The notes below the pieces were generated by a model. It was not told where the DNA came from, did no database searches, and was given only the letters and a program-made list of their open reading frames with translations. A program made the position numbers and the translations under genes. 38,610 bases of DNA, from NCBI GenBank assembly GCA_020630695.1, contig JAHDIS010000039.1, positions 1 through 38,610 of the forward strand, given 5' to 3'. Origin of the DNA: Paracoccaceae bacterium (lineage in GTDB: Bacteria; Pseudomonadota; Alphaproteobacteria; Rhodobacterales; Rhodobacteraceae). Of the stretch, positions 26,317 to 35,423 are shown one piece after another (position 1 is the first letter of the stretch; each line of letters begins with the position of its first letter).

Positions 26317-27480
26317 ATGTTTATGGCCAGTATGACGTTTGATCTGGGCGAAGACGTAAATGCCCTGCGCGAAATGGTTCACAAATGGGCGCAGGAGCGG
26401 GTCAAACCGCTGGCAGCCGAGATCGACAGCAGCAATGAATTCCCCGCGCCGCTTTGGCAGGAAATGGGAGATCTGGGCCTCTTGGGGATCACCGTAGACG
26501 AAGCGTATGGCGGCGCAGGTATGGGCTATCTGGCGCATACTGTGGCGGTCGAAGAGGTCGCCCGTGCCAGCGCGTCAGTTTCGCTCAGCTATGGGGCGCA
26601 CTCTAATCTTTGTGTGAACCAGATTAAGTTGAATGGCACCGAAGAGCAAAAGCAGAAGTATCTGCCGGGGTTGATTTCCGGTGCCCATGTCGGGGCGCTT
26701 GCGATGTCGGAACCATCGGCGGGATCGGATGTCGTTTCAATGAATCTGCGCGCGGAAAAGCGCAACGATCGCTATGTGCTGAACGGCAACAAGTACTGGA
26801 TCACCAACGGCCCGGATGCCGACACGCTGGTTGTCTATGCCAAGAGCGATCCGGATGCAGGATCAAAGGGCATCACGGCGTTTTTGATTGAAAAAAGTAT
26901 GGCCGGATTCTCGACCAGCCCGCATTTTGACAAGCTCGGCATGCGTGGATCAAACACCGCCGAGCTGATCTTTGACGGCGTCGAGGTTCCTTTCGAAAAC
27001 GTGTTGGGCGAAGAAGGGAAGGGCGTTCGCGTTCTGATGTCCGGACTGGACTATGAACGCGTGGTGCTGGCCGGAATTGGGCTTGGGATCATGGCGGCCT
27101 GTCTCGATGAGATCATGCCGTATATGGTTGAACGTAAACAGTTTGGTCAAAGCATCGGCAATTTCCAACTGATGCAGGGTAAGATCGCGGACATGTATAC
27201 GGCGATGAATTCGGCACGTGCCTATGTCTATGAAGTGGCCAAGGCCTGTGACCGGGGTGAAGTGACCCGTCAGGATGCGGCTGCCTGCTGTCTCTATGCG
27301 TCCGAAGAGGCGATGAAACAAGCGCACCAAGCGGTGCAGGCCATGGGTGGCGCTGGGTTCTTGAACGACGCACCGGTTGCGCGAATTTTCCGCGATGCCA
27401 AGCTGATGGAAATCGGTGCGGGCACCTCTGAAATTCGCCGTATGCTGGTGGGACGTGAATTGATGGGGGCGATGGGGTGA
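26317..27480 (+). CDS. ivd: Isovaleryl-CoA dehydrogenase
   Basis: This FAD enzyme of the acyl-CoA dehydrogenase family (387 residues) oxidises isovaleryl-CoA to 3-methylcrotonyl-CoA and passes electrons to ETF. The family motifs [10 protein letters not shown] and ITNG are present, and the C-terminal GTSEIRR is intact. The catalytic base sits in [12 protein letters not shown] (E247), the position specific to isovaleryl-CoA dehydrogenases rather than the usual C-terminal Glu. An AGAGGGG site precedes the ATG. It is the first gene of the leucine operon, also called liuA in some bacteria. Confidence 0.97.
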   Translation: MFMASMTFDLGEDVNALREMVHKWAQERVKPLAAEIDSSNEFPAPLWQEMGDLGLLGITVDEAYGGAGMGYLAHTVAVEEVARASASVSLSYGAHSNLCVNQIKLNGTEEQKQKYLPGLISGAHVGALAMSEPSAGSDVVSMNLRAEKRNDRYVLNGNKYWITNGPDADTLVVYAKSDPDAGSKGITAFLIEKSMAGFSTSPHFDKLGMRGSNTAELIFDGVEVPFENVLGEEGKGVRVLMSGLDYERVVLAGIGLGIMAACLDEIMPYMVERKQFGQSIGNFQLMQGKIADMYTAMNSARAYVYEVAKACDRGEVTRQDAAACCLYASEEAMKQAHQAVQAMGGAGFLNDAPVARIFRDAKLMEIGAGTSEIRRMLVGRELMGAMG

Positions 27481-27789
27481 ATGCCGCGTTGGGTCTGGTT
27501 TGTACCGATCCTCACTTTGATCGCCGGGGTCACCGTGCTGGCCTACCGGATTGGGTGGCTGCGGGCCAATCTGACCGAAACCGATGTCATCGAGTATTAC
27601 GCGCAGCGCTACGAGGACGAATTAGGAGGCAGCGCCCGCAAGAGCGATTGTTTTGCCCGTCCGGGCGAAACGCCGGGCATTTGGCTGGTCGTTTTCTGCG
27701 GTCAGGGCGCAACCGCACGACGCTACGCGGTTAATCGAATGGGGGCTTTGGTGGACGCCGATGTCGGACCAGCAGAGCCTGAAGCCTGA
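27481..27789 (+). CDS. Small single-helix membrane protein, unknown
   Basis: This 102-residue protein has one N-terminal hydrophobic segment (about 5-24) and a polar domain with two Cys. I do not recognise a family. Its ATG follows the dehydrogenase stop directly, with no gap, so it is probably translated by re-initiation within the operon. The polar C-terminal part (DSCF-type and VVFCGQG segments) would face the periplasm if the helix acts as a signal anchor. A role in the pathway is not evident. Confidence 0.65.
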   Translation: MPRWVWFVPILTLIAGVTVLAYRIGWLRANLTETDVIEYYAQRYEDELGGSARKSDCFARPGETPGIWLVVFCGQGATARRYAVNRMGALVDADVGPAEPEA

Positions 27790-27800
27790 GGAGGAATGAC

Positions 27801-28289
27801 ATGTTCACAAGGGTAGCACTGGCGGCCATCTTTTGCTCTGGTCCGCTTTTTGCGCAGGATCTGGTTTTTTCGCCGACCGAGACCGAGATTTGCCTGCATC
27901 AGAACCCCGGTGCCGAATCCAGTTGCATCGGCCTGTCTGCAGAACAGTGCATGGTCGATACAGACGGCGGCGGCTCGACCGTTGGAATGGGCGCCTGTCT
28001 CGATCAGGAATTGCAGTATTGGGACACCAGGTTGAACGCGGCATATCAGGCCCGGCTGGCCGAAGCCAAGGCCGCGGACAAGGATGCAAAGGACTATGGC
28101 TATACAGCACCCCCGCAGGAAGAAAACCTGCGGGCCATGCAGCGGGCGTGGATCGGGTTTCGCGATGCGCGGTGTGACTATGCCCGTTCGCTTTGGGGGG
28201 GTGGCACCGGTGGTGGTCCTGCTGCGATTGGTTGCCTGATGCATACGACCGGCGAACAGGCCCTTTACCTTGAGCAATTCGTGCGCTGA
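27801..28289 (+). CDS. LprI-like (DUF1311) exported protein
   Basis: This 162-residue protein has a signal peptide cleaved after about LFAQ and six or so Cys likely paired in the periplasm. The region with CLDQELQYWDTRLNAAYQARLAEA and the later RAWIGFRDARCDYA is typical of the LprI/DUF1311 domain. LprI of Mycobacterium inhibits lysozyme; most proteobacterial members are uncharacterised. GAGGAATGAC precedes the ATG. Its stop overlaps the next start (TGATG), so it is coupled to the acyl-CoA synthetase. Confidence 0.88.
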   Translation: MFTRVALAAIFCSGPLFAQDLVFSPTETEICLHQNPGAESSCIGLSAEQCMVDTDGGGSTVGMGACLDQELQYWDTRLNAAYQARLAEAKAADKDAKDYGYTAPPQEENLRAMQRAWIGFRDARCDYARSLWGGGTGGGPAAIGCLMHTTGEQALYLEQFVR

Positions 28290-29848
28290 TGCTGCGCCGG
28301 TCCTCCAGTTATGAAGCGCTGCGGACGCGGTTCGACTGGGATTTACCAGATGATCTTAACATGGCCCATCAGACCTGTGACGGATGGGCCGCGACCGACC
28401 CGGACCGCACCGCGATTATCGATCTGACCTCGGGTCATCGACGCGATGTCAGCTTTGGCACGCTCTACCAGTTGTCCCGCCGCGTTGAGGCCGGGCTGGT
28501 TGCCCGTGGTGTGATGCGCGGTGACCGTGTGGGTGTTTTGCTGAGCCAAGGCCCGCTTTGTGCCGCTGCGCATATCGCGGCCTGGCGGCTTGGCGCGATT
28601 TCCGTACCGTTGTTCAAGCTGTTCCAGCGCGATGCATTGGCCTCAAGGCTGGGTGACAGCGGCGCGAAGGTTGTTGTCACGGATGATGAGGGAAAGGGCA
28701 TGCTGCGCCCTTTCGATTGCGCGGTGCTTACGCAAAAAGATCTTCCCGACGCTGCCATGGCGACGCGGGCTGCTGTTGGGACAGGGCCCGAAGATGCGGC
28801 CGTTCTGATCTACACATCCGGCACGACGGGCAAACCCAAGGGCGCTTTGCATGGTCACAGGGTTCTGACAGGGCATTTGCCCGGCGTTGAAATGAGCCAT
28901 GATTTTCTGGGCCAGCCGGGCGATGTATTGTGGACGCCAGCCGATTGGGCATGGATCGGCGGATTGTTCGACGTTTTGATGCCGGGGCTGGCGTTGGGCA
29001 TTCCCGTGGTGGCGGCCCGGGCGGACAAGTTCAGCCCGGATTTCGCCGATTGGGTCATCGCCACGGGCGGCGTGCGCAACGTCTTCTTTCCGCCCACCGC
29101 GCTGCGTATGCTCAAGGCCGCAGACACGCGCCTTGAAGGGTTGCGGTCCGTTGCATCAGGCGGTGAGCCGCTGGGCGCGGAAATGCTGACATGGGGGCGA
29201 GAGGCTCTCGGGGTCACGATCAACGAATTCTACGGTCAGACGGAATGCAACATGGTGGCCAGTTCCTGCGGCAGCCTGTTTGACCCCGAGCCGGGATGTC
29301 TGGGGCGTTCTGTGCCAGGGTTCACGGTGGCCGTGATTGATGAAGACGGCCAACTGACCGATCAAGAGGGTGACATCGCGGTGCGACGCGGGGCGGCCTC
29401 GATGATGCTGGAATACTGGCGAAACCCCAAAGCGACGGCAGAAAAATACCGCAAGGGTTGGCTGCTGACCGGCGATCGGGGGATCATGGAAAAGGGCGGT
29501 TTTGTCCGCTTTGTTGGCCGTGATGATGATGTCATTTCAAGCGCGGGCTATCGCATCGGTCCGGCCGAAATCGAAGACTGCCTTTTGACCCATCCTGCTG
29601 TTGCAACTGTTGGCGTGGTGGGCAAACCTGATCCGCTGCGCGGCGAAATCGTCAAGGCCTATGTGGTGCTCAAGGCGCGCAGCGAGGTACCCGAACAAGA
29701 GCTGCAGGATTGGGTTAAGCAGCGGCTGGCCAGCTATTCCTACCCGCGTGAGATCGCCTTTCTGGATGCCTTGCCCATGACGGTCACCGGCAAAGTGATC
29801 CGCAAAGCGCTAAAGGCCCGCGCAGCAGCGGAAGGAGGCAACTCGTGA
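28289..29848 (+). CDS. AMP-binding acyl-CoA synthetase
   Basis: This 519-residue member of the adenylate-forming superfamily activates a carboxylic acid to its CoA thioester through an acyl-AMP. The P-loop YTSGTTGKPKG, the YGQTECN motif, the TGDRG hinge region and the C-terminal catalytic Lys502 (TVTGKVIRK) are all present. It resembles acetyl- and medium-chain synthetases. In this operon a substrate such as isovalerate or another branched short acid is plausible but inferred. It overlaps both neighbours by one to four bases. Confidence 0.93.
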   Translation: MLRRSSSYEALRTRFDWDLPDDLNMAHQTCDGWAATDPDRTAIIDLTSGHRRDVSFGTLYQLSRRVEAGLVARGVMRGDRVGVLLSQGPLCAAAHIAAWRLGAISVPLFKLFQRDALASRLGDSGAKVVVTDDEGKGMLRPFDCAVLTQKDLPDAAMATRAAVGTGPEDAAVLIYTSGTTGKPKGALHGHRVLTGHLPGVEMSHDFLGQPGDVLWTPADWAWIGGLFDVLMPGLALGIPVVAARADKFSPDFADWVIATGGVRNVFFPPTALRMLKAADTRLEGLRSVASGGEPLGAEMLTWGREALGVTINEFYGQTECNMVASSCGSLFDPEPGCLGRSVPGFTVAVIDEDGQLTDQEGDIAVRRGAASMMLEYWRNPKATAEKYRKGWLLTGDRGIMEKGGFVRFVGRDDDVISSAGYRIGPAEIEDCLLTHPAVATVGVVGKPDPLRGEIVKAYVVLKARSEVPEQELQDWVKQRLASYSYPREIAFLDALPMTVTGKVIRKALKARAAAEGGNS

Positions 29849-30447
29849 AACCTACAGTCCTCTTTGCGATGCTGCTGATGGTGGCCGGTCGAACCATGGC
29901 TGAAACCGAACCGGAACCGCTGCCTGATTTTTCGACCTGCATGAACCGCGAGGTCGCGCGATTTGAGCGCCAGCTTGTTGCGCTTGAAAATGTTCCCGAT
30001 CTTTTGCCCTTTGCCGTTGGCGGGACCACGGGCGCCATTTACTGCGGGGGCGTCGGTATCGTGAATTGTGATCGCACCGGGACCCCGATCCCGTGTCAGC
30101 ATCGACTGGCCGTAAAGCAGGAATTGCTGGCCACTCAGGTGCTGATGTCTTTGCCTGAACCGGACAGCTTTGAGACCGAAGGTGATCTGGGGCAAACGCT
30201 CTACCCGCAACTCTATGCGCTGGCCCGGGGCACGTCTGCTGGCGACGATTGCGCAGGGGCCGAGCCGGCACTGAAAGCCTGGTGTCGGGCTTGGCAGGCC
30301 AACAGCCGTCTGTCCGTAACGATCCACCTGTGGGAACTGGCCCGATATTTGGGACAGGCCGAGCCAGCGGTCACAGCCGGGTGGGCCGACGAGCCGCCTT
30401 TGGTCCGGCCCAGAGCGCGCAAAGCCGCGCAGGGGCAGGATCAATGA
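29845..30447 (+). CDS. Exported Cys-containing protein, unknown
   Basis: This 200-residue protein starts at a GTG that overlaps the synthetase stop (GTGA), with a strong GGAAGGAGG site upstream. The signal peptide ends at about TMA-ETEP. The mature part has six Cys (STCMN, YCGG, NCDR, PCQH, DDCAG, WCRAW), probably forming disulfides in the periplasm, and a Pro/Arg-rich tail. I do not recognise the family. It is the third exported or membrane passenger within the leucine operon. Its stop overlaps a 26-residue ORF. Confidence 0.7.
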   Translation: MKPTVLFAMLLMVAGRTMAETEPEPLPDFSTCMNREVARFERQLVALENVPDLLPFAVGGTTGAIYCGGVGIVNCDRTGTPIPCQHRLAVKQELLATQVLMSLPEPDSFETEGDLGQTLYPQLYALARGTSAGDDCAGAEPALKAWCRAWQANSRLSVTIHLWELARYLGQAEPAVTAGWADEPPLVRPRARKAAQGQDQ

Positions 30448-30524
30448 GCTTGGTAGAGAGATTTCAACGAAACGCCTTTGCCCATCAAAGCAGCGTATCG
30501 AAAATAAAGGAGCAAGCGGCATGA
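30444..30524 (+). CDS. 26-residue ORF coupled at both ends
   Basis: The ATG at 30444 overlaps the previous stop (ATGA) and the TGA at 30522 overlaps the mccB start (ATGA). An AGGGGCAGGA purine stretch lies just upstream. The product ([14 protein letters not shown], then 12 more residues) is polar with no hydrophobic segment. It could be a micropeptide or a coupling device that carries ribosomes to mccB, which has its own GGAG site. Chance cannot be excluded. Confidence 0.4.
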   Translation: MSLVERFQRNAFAHQSSVSKIKEQAA

Positions 30525-32119
30525 AACTTCAGTCGCAGATCATTCCGACGTCAGAGGCGTTTCGGGCCAACCAGACGGCGCATCTGGCCGCGTTGGCCGA
30601 AATCGAAGAGGCGGCAATACAGGCCGCGGCTGGCGGCGGTGAACGCGCCCGCGAACGCCATTTGAGCCGGGGCAAGATGCTGCCGCGGGACCGGGTGGCC
30701 AATCTGCTCGATCCCGGCTCACCGTTTCTGGAGGTGGGCGCGACGGCGGCCCATGGACTGTATGACGGGGCCGCGCCCTGCGCCGGGGTGATCGCCGGTA
30801 TCGGACTGGTTCATGGGCGGCAGGTCATGGTCTTATGCAACGATGCCACGGTAAAGGGTGGCACCTACTATCCGATGACGGTCAAGAAGCACCTGCGCGC
30901 GCAGGAGATCGCAGAGGAAAACCATCTGCCGTGTATCTATCTGGTCGACAGTGGTGGCGCGAACCTTCCCAATCAGGACGAGGTGTTTCCGGACCGCGAT
31001 CACTTTGGGCGGATTTTCTACAATCAGGCCCGGATGAGCGCCAAGGGCATTGCCCAGATCGCTGTTGTGATGGGGTCTTGCACGGCGGGCGGCGCCTATG
31101 TGCCTGCGATGTCCGACGTCACGGTTATCGTCAAGGAACAGGGTACGATCTTTCTGGCAGGCCCTCCCTTGGTCAAGGCGGCGACCGGCGAGATCGTGAG
31201 CGCCGAGGCGCTGGGCGGTGGCGACGTACACACTCGCTTGTCCGGTGTTGCGGACTATCTGGCAGAAGATGATGGACATGCGCTGGCCTTGGCGCGACGG
31301 GCTGTCCGGTCACTGGGCGGCGCGCCGGGGGCGGGTGCGCTGAGCGGTGAAGATCCAGCCTATGATCCGGACGAAGTGCTGGGGGTCGTACCAGCCGACC
31401 TGCGGACGCCTTATGACATTCGCGAGGTCATCGCCCGGCTGGTGGACGGTTCATACTTTGATGAATTCAAGTCCCGGTTTGGTGAGACGCTGGTCTGCGG
31501 TTTTGCAAGGCTGGCAGGCATGGACGTGGGGATCATCGCCAACAATGGTGTGCTGTTTTCGGAAGCCGCGCAAAAAGGCGCGCACTTCGTTGAACTGTGC
31601 TCGCAGCGGCGCATTCCACTGATCTTTTTGCAAAATATCACCGGCTTCATGGTCGGGCAGAAGTATGAAAACGAGGGGATCGCCCGTCATGGGGCCAAAC
31701 TGGTGACAGCGGTGGCGACAACGTCTGTGCCCAAGATCACTGTTCTCGTCGGCGGCTCGTTTGGCGCGGGCAATTACGGTATGGCCGGTCGCGCCTACCA
31801 GCCGCGTTTCCTGTGGACATGGCCCAACAGCCGCATTTCCGTGATGGGCGGGCCGCAGGCTGCTGGCGTTCTGGCTACGGTCAAACGCGATGGGATTGAG
31901 CGCAAGGGCGGCACATGGTCGGCAGAGGAAGAGGCTGCCTTCAAACAGCCCACCATCGACATGTTCGAGCGTCAGTCCCATCCGCTTTATGCTTCAGCGC
32001 GGCTTTGGGATGATGGCATCGTGGATCCACGCAAATCCCGCCATGTTCTCGCGCTGAGCCTGCGCGCCGCACTGAACGCCCCGATCGAGGAGACACGCTT
32101 TGGCGTGTTCCGGATGTGA
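30521..32119 (+). CDS. mccB: Methylcrotonyl-CoA carboxylase, carboxyltransferase subunit
   Basis: This 532-residue biotin-dependent carboxyltransferase moves the carboxyl group from carboxybiotin to 3-methylcrotonyl-CoA. It has both crotonase-fold halves. The acyl-CoA half shows [17 protein letters not shown] and [15 protein letters not shown]; the biotin half shows [11 protein letters not shown] and [22 protein letters not shown], all typical of MCC beta rather than propionyl-CoA carboxylase. Its partner is the biotin subunit gene at 32767. The dehydrogenase, lyase and hydratase genes nearby confirm the leucine pathway. It is also called liuB. Confidence 0.96.
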   Translation: MKLQSQIIPTSEAFRANQTAHLAALAEIEEAAIQAAAGGGERARERHLSRGKMLPRDRVANLLDPGSPFLEVGATAAHGLYDGAAPCAGVIAGIGLVHGRQVMVLCNDATVKGGTYYPMTVKKHLRAQEIAEENHLPCIYLVDSGGANLPNQDEVFPDRDHFGRIFYNQARMSAKGIAQIAVVMGSCTAGGAYVPAMSDVTVIVKEQGTIFLAGPPLVKAATGEIVSAEALGGGDVHTRLSGVADYLAEDDGHALALARRAVRSLGGAPGAGALSGEDPAYDPDEVLGVVPADLRTPYDIREVIARLVDGSYFDEFKSRFGETLVCGFARLAGMDVGIIANNGVLFSEAAQKGAHFVELCSQRRIPLIFLQNITGFMVGQKYENEGIARHGAKLVTAVATTSVPKITVLVGGSFGAGNYGMAGRAYQPRFLWTWPNSRISVMGGPQAAGVLATVKRDGIERKGGTWSAEEEAAFKQPTIDMFERQSHPLYASARLWDDGIVDPRKSRHVLALSLRAALNAPIEETRFGVFRM

Positions 32120-32159
32120 GGCAGGCTCCGCACAGATCCGGGGCGGCAGTCCCCTGTGG

Positions 32160-32173
32160 TGGCAAGTTTGCCA
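32160..32173. promoter_or_regulatory. Short palindrome between mccB and the nuclease gene
   Basis: TGGCAA-GT-TTGCCA has perfect six-base arms within the 145-base gap between mccB and the nuclease gene. It could be an internal regulatory site or a small RNA hairpin. No promoter hexamers are evident beside it. Confidence 0.25.
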
Positions 32174-32264
32174 AGCGCTTCCGTGGGTGTTCGGATCCGA
32201 GCAAGGAGGGCGCAGTGTTTCGTCGGTCAGACCGGGCCAGATCAGCCTGTGCAAGGCAAAGACC

Positions 32265-32774
32265 ATGCTGAAACTGGTGCTGAGGGCTGTGGTGGTGACA
32301 GCTGTCACAATTGGCGGATGGATGGGGCTGGTCGCCGCGCAGGGTGGCCAGTTGTTTGGCCGGGTTCCCGCAGGGCCGGGCTGTGCCATCACTTATGTCT
32401 ACGACGGGGACACTGTTGCGCTGGATTGTGGCACTGGGCGGGAAATCACCGCACGCCTGCAAGGGTTCGACACGCCAGAAAGCAAAAGCCGTGCGCGATG
32501 CTCGGCCGAGGCTGCTCTGGCAGATCGTGCGACGCAGAGGCTACGGGCCCTTGTGGCAAGCGGAGAGACCCGGCTGGACCGCGTCGGCGTGGACAAATAC
32601 CGCCGCCCGCTGATGCAGCTTTGGGTGAACAACGTGGATGTGGCCGACACCTTGGTTCGGGAAGGCTTGGCTGTTCGCTATGCGGGCGGCGCGAGACCTG
32701 ACTGGTGTACCCGTCTGGGGCAGAAGATGGCGCCGGGCGTAGGGCCGGCCGGCAAGGAGAGCAGATATGTTTGA
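32265..32774 (+). CDS. Exported thermonuclease-family (SNase-like) protein
   Basis: This 169-residue protein has an N-terminal hydrophobic signal (about 4-25, ending near AAQG) and one staphylococcal-nuclease OB-fold domain. The calcium/catalytic residues of the family are visible: D47 and D49 in DGDT, R64 in ARLQG, E72 in TPE, and an Arg in KYRRP (113-114). An active secreted or periplasmic nuclease is likely. I chose the ATG at 32265; the frame is open further upstream but without a signal sequence. Its end overlaps mccA by 8 bases, so it is coupled to it. Confidence 0.88.
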   Translation: MLKLVLRAVVVTAVTIGGWMGLVAAQGGQLFGRVPAGPGCAITYVYDGDTVALDCGTGREITARLQGFDTPESKSRARCSAEAALADRATQRLRALVASGETRLDRVGVDKYRRPLMQLWVNNVDVADTLVREGLAVRYAGGARPDWCTRLGQKMAPGVGPAGKESRYV

Positions 32775-34716
32775 CACGATCCTGATTGCAAACCGGGGCG
32801 AGATCGCCTTCCGGATCATGCGCACGGCGCAGGGGATGGGTGCGCGCTGTGTGGCTGTGTTCTCAGAAGCTGACCGCGACGCGCTACACGTCCAGATGGC
32901 CGACACAGCGGTTTGCATCGGTGGGGCTGCGCCTTCGGAAAGCTATCTGCGCGGCGATGTCATTATTCAGGCAGCGTTGGACACGGGCGCACAGGCAATC
33001 CATCCCGGCTATGGATTTTTGTCTGAAAACCCTGACTTCGTGCAGGCGGTCGAAGCTGCTGGTCTCGTGTTCATTGGTCCTTCGGCAGACGCGATCCGGG
33101 CCATGGGGCTTAAGGATGCGGCCAAGGCCTTGATGGAAGAGGCCGGGGTGCCGGTCGTGCCGGGCTACCACGGCGCGGATCAGGATGCTGGCGTTCTGGC
33201 GCAAGCCGCAAAAGACATCGGCTATCCGGTGCTGATCAAGGCTGTTGCCGGCGGCGGCGGCAAGGGCATGCGGCTGGTGGAGCAGGCAGATGCTTTTGAT
33301 GATGCGTTGGAGCGGGCCAAGGCCGAAGCCCGCACCGCCTTTGGCAACGATGCGGTCCTGATCGAGAAATTCATCACGAGCCCACGCCATATCGAAGTGC
33401 AGGTCTTTGGCGACGGTGAAAAAGCGGTGCATCTGTTTGAGCGCGATTGTTCGCTTCAACGCCGCCACCAGAAGGTGATCGAAGAAGCCCCGGCGCCTGA
33501 CATGCCGCAGGTTGTGCGCGATGCAATGGGCGCCGCAGCAGTAAGAGCGGCCGAGGCGATCGGTTACAAAGGGGCTGGCACGGTCGAGTTCATTGTTGAT
33601 GGCTCGGACGGGCTGCGCACGGATGGGTTCTGGTTCATGGAAATGAACACCCGCCTGCAGGTCGAACATCCCGTCACCGAAGCGATTACCGGTATTGATC
33701 TGGTCGAATGGCAATTGCGCGTAGCCGCGGGTGATCCGCTGCCCGCGCGGCAGCAGGATCTTTCGATCAACGGCCATGCCTTTGAAGCGCGGCTCTATGC
33801 CGAAGATGTCCCGGCCGGTTTCCTGCCGGCCACCGGCCGTCTGGCGCATCTTGGCTTTCCGTCCGATGTGCGGGCTGACGGCGGTGTGCGCTCAGGGGAT
33901 GTGATCTCGCCGCACTATGATCCAATGATTGCCAAGGTGATCGTGCATGGCCCGACGCGGGCAGTGGCCCTGCAAAGGCTTGCCAAGGGATTGGAGCAGA
34001 CACAGGTCGCCGGAACGGTGACAAATCTGGCCTTTCTGGGGGCTTTGGCCCGGCATGACGGGTTTTCCCGCGGCGAGGTGGACACAGGGCTGATTGCCCG
34101 CGATCTCGAAGAATTGACGAAAGCTCAGCCGATCGAGGCGCCCATGGTGGCGCGTGCCGCGCTGGCCGTGGCCGGACTGGATGAAGGGGCTGACCCTTTT
34201 GCAGGTTTCACCCTTTGGACTCCGCTGGATCGAAGCGTTTCTCTGAGTTTTGGGGATCAGACCTTTGTATGCCTTTTGCAGATGACCGGGCCTGACAATG
34301 GCGCGGTTGTAGTGAATGGCAAATCGGTCACGGTCGAGCGTCACAACGGCGCGTGGTGGCTGGATGGCAAAGCCGGGGCTGCGGTTCACCTTGAGAACGG
34401 GCAGATCACTGTGTTTGCAAACTATGGCGTCTGTTTTGACGTTCCCGACCCGCTGGCGCGTCAATCCGACGCCGGGGCAGGGGACGGACTGACCTTGTCG
34501 CCGATGCCGGGCAAGGTTGTGGCGGTCCATGTGTCTGCAGGTGATCTGGTGGAAGAGGGCATGTCATTGGCGGTTCTGGAGGCCATGAAAATGGAACACA
34601 CGATGGTGGCGGCACGGGCCGGACGCATCGCCGAGGTGCTGACCGAAGCAGGCGCGCAGGTTGAAGCAGGGGCCGCATTGATCCGGCTGGAAAGCGAAGA
34701 GGAGACGACAGCATGA
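32767..34716 (+). CDS. mccA: Methylcrotonyl-CoA carboxylase, biotin carboxylase/carrier subunit
   Basis: This 649-residue alpha subunit carboxylates biotin with ATP and bicarbonate. It has the biotin carboxylase N-domain (ANRGEIAFRI), the ATP-grasp domain with GGGGKGMR and EMNTRLQVEHPVTE, the C-domain, an MCC-type linker, and a biotinyl domain with EAMKMEHT whose K608 carries biotin. The length fits MCC alpha. A GGAGAG site precedes the ATG. It overlaps the nuclease gene upstream and the GST gene downstream (ATGA). It is also called liuD. Confidence 0.96.
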   Translation: MFDTILIANRGEIAFRIMRTAQGMGARCVAVFSEADRDALHVQMADTAVCIGGAAPSESYLRGDVIIQAALDTGAQAIHPGYGFLSENPDFVQAVEAAGLVFIGPSADAIRAMGLKDAAKALMEEAGVPVVPGYHGADQDAGVLAQAAKDIGYPVLIKAVAGGGGKGMRLVEQADAFDDALERAKAEARTAFGNDAVLIEKFITSPRHIEVQVFGDGEKAVHLFERDCSLQRRHQKVIEEAPAPDMPQVVRDAMGAAAVRAAEAIGYKGAGTVEFIVDGSDGLRTDGFWFMEMNTRLQVEHPVTEAITGIDLVEWQLRVAAGDPLPARQQDLSINGHAFEARLYAEDVPAGFLPATGRLAHLGFPSDVRADGGVRSGDVISPHYDPMIAKVIVHGPTRAVALQRLAKGLEQTQVAGTVTNLAFLGALARHDGFSRGEVDTGLIARDLEELTKAQPIEAPMVARAALAVAGLDEGADPFAGFTLWTPLDRSVSLSFGDQTFVCLLQMTGPDNGAVVVNGKSVTVERHNGAWWLDGKAGAAVHLENGQITVFANYGVCFDVPDPLARQSDAGAGDGLTLSPMPGKVVAVHVSAGDLVEEGMSLAVLEAMKMEHTMVAARAGRIAEVLTEAGAQVEAGAALIRLESEEETTA

Positions 34717-35381
34717 TCCGTTTGCATCACGTACAATACGGTCGGTCTTTCCGGGTGTTATGGCTGCTCGAAGAGATCGGCATCGATCACTTTGGCGGGC
34801 TTGAGATCAGCGAGTACCAGATCGGCACCCCGGCAATGCGCGAAGGGGATTTGCCGCGTCTGTCGCCCGGCGTGCGTATCCCGGCAATTGAATGGGATGG
34901 ACTTGAGATGGCAGAGAGCGGCGCCATCATCGAGTATCTGGTCGAGTCCGAAGCGCCCGAGTTGGGGCGCGGAGTCGGAAATCCGGAACGGGCGGTATAT
35001 CTGCAGTGGATCCATTTCGCCGAAACCATGGCGAGCCTGATCGAAAATCTGAATCTTCAGATGGTGTTTCTGCGGCCTCCGGCAAAACCATCACCAATCG
35101 TTGTCAAACTGACCGTCGCACGGCTGCGTCAGACACTAGGGGGCATGGAGGCGCGGATGGGAGACAGCCCGTGGCTCTTGGAGGGTGGCTTTTCGGCGGC
35201 GGACATCATGATGGGCTTTAACCTGTTTGCCGCGCCTTACTATGTGGATATGGCCGAATTTCCGAAGTTGCAGGCCTACAAGGCCCGGATGGAGGCCCGG
35301 CCAGCATTTCAGCGGTCTGTCGAACGCGAAGGCCCGCAACGGTTCTACCAACAGGATTTCTACCCTGTTCCCGAAAGCTGA
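34713..35381 (+). CDS. Glutathione S-transferase family protein
   Basis: This 222-residue cytosolic GST has a thioredoxin-fold N-domain (YGRSFRVLWLLEEIG, RIPAIE, then MAESGAIIEYL) and a helical C-domain (GGFSAADIMMGFNLF). The glutathione-contacting ESGAI motif is intact. The substrate is unknown; it may detoxify reactive enoyl-CoA or electrophilic by-products, but that is inference. It begins in the mccA stop (ATGA), so it is translationally coupled within the leucine operon. Confidence 0.9.
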   Translation: MIRLHHVQYGRSFRVLWLLEEIGIDHFGGLEISEYQIGTPAMREGDLPRLSPGVRIPAIEWDGLEMAESGAIIEYLVESEAPELGRGVGNPERAVYLQWIHFAETMASLIENLNLQMVFLRPPAKPSPIVVKLTVARLRQTLGGMEARMGDSPWLLEGGFSAADIMMGFNLFAAPYYVDMAEFPKLQAYKARMEARPAFQRSVEREGPQRFYQQDFYPVPES

Positions 35382-35423
35382 CAGGTCACTTCAGCAACGC
35401 AACCCACGACAAAAGGCAGGCGC

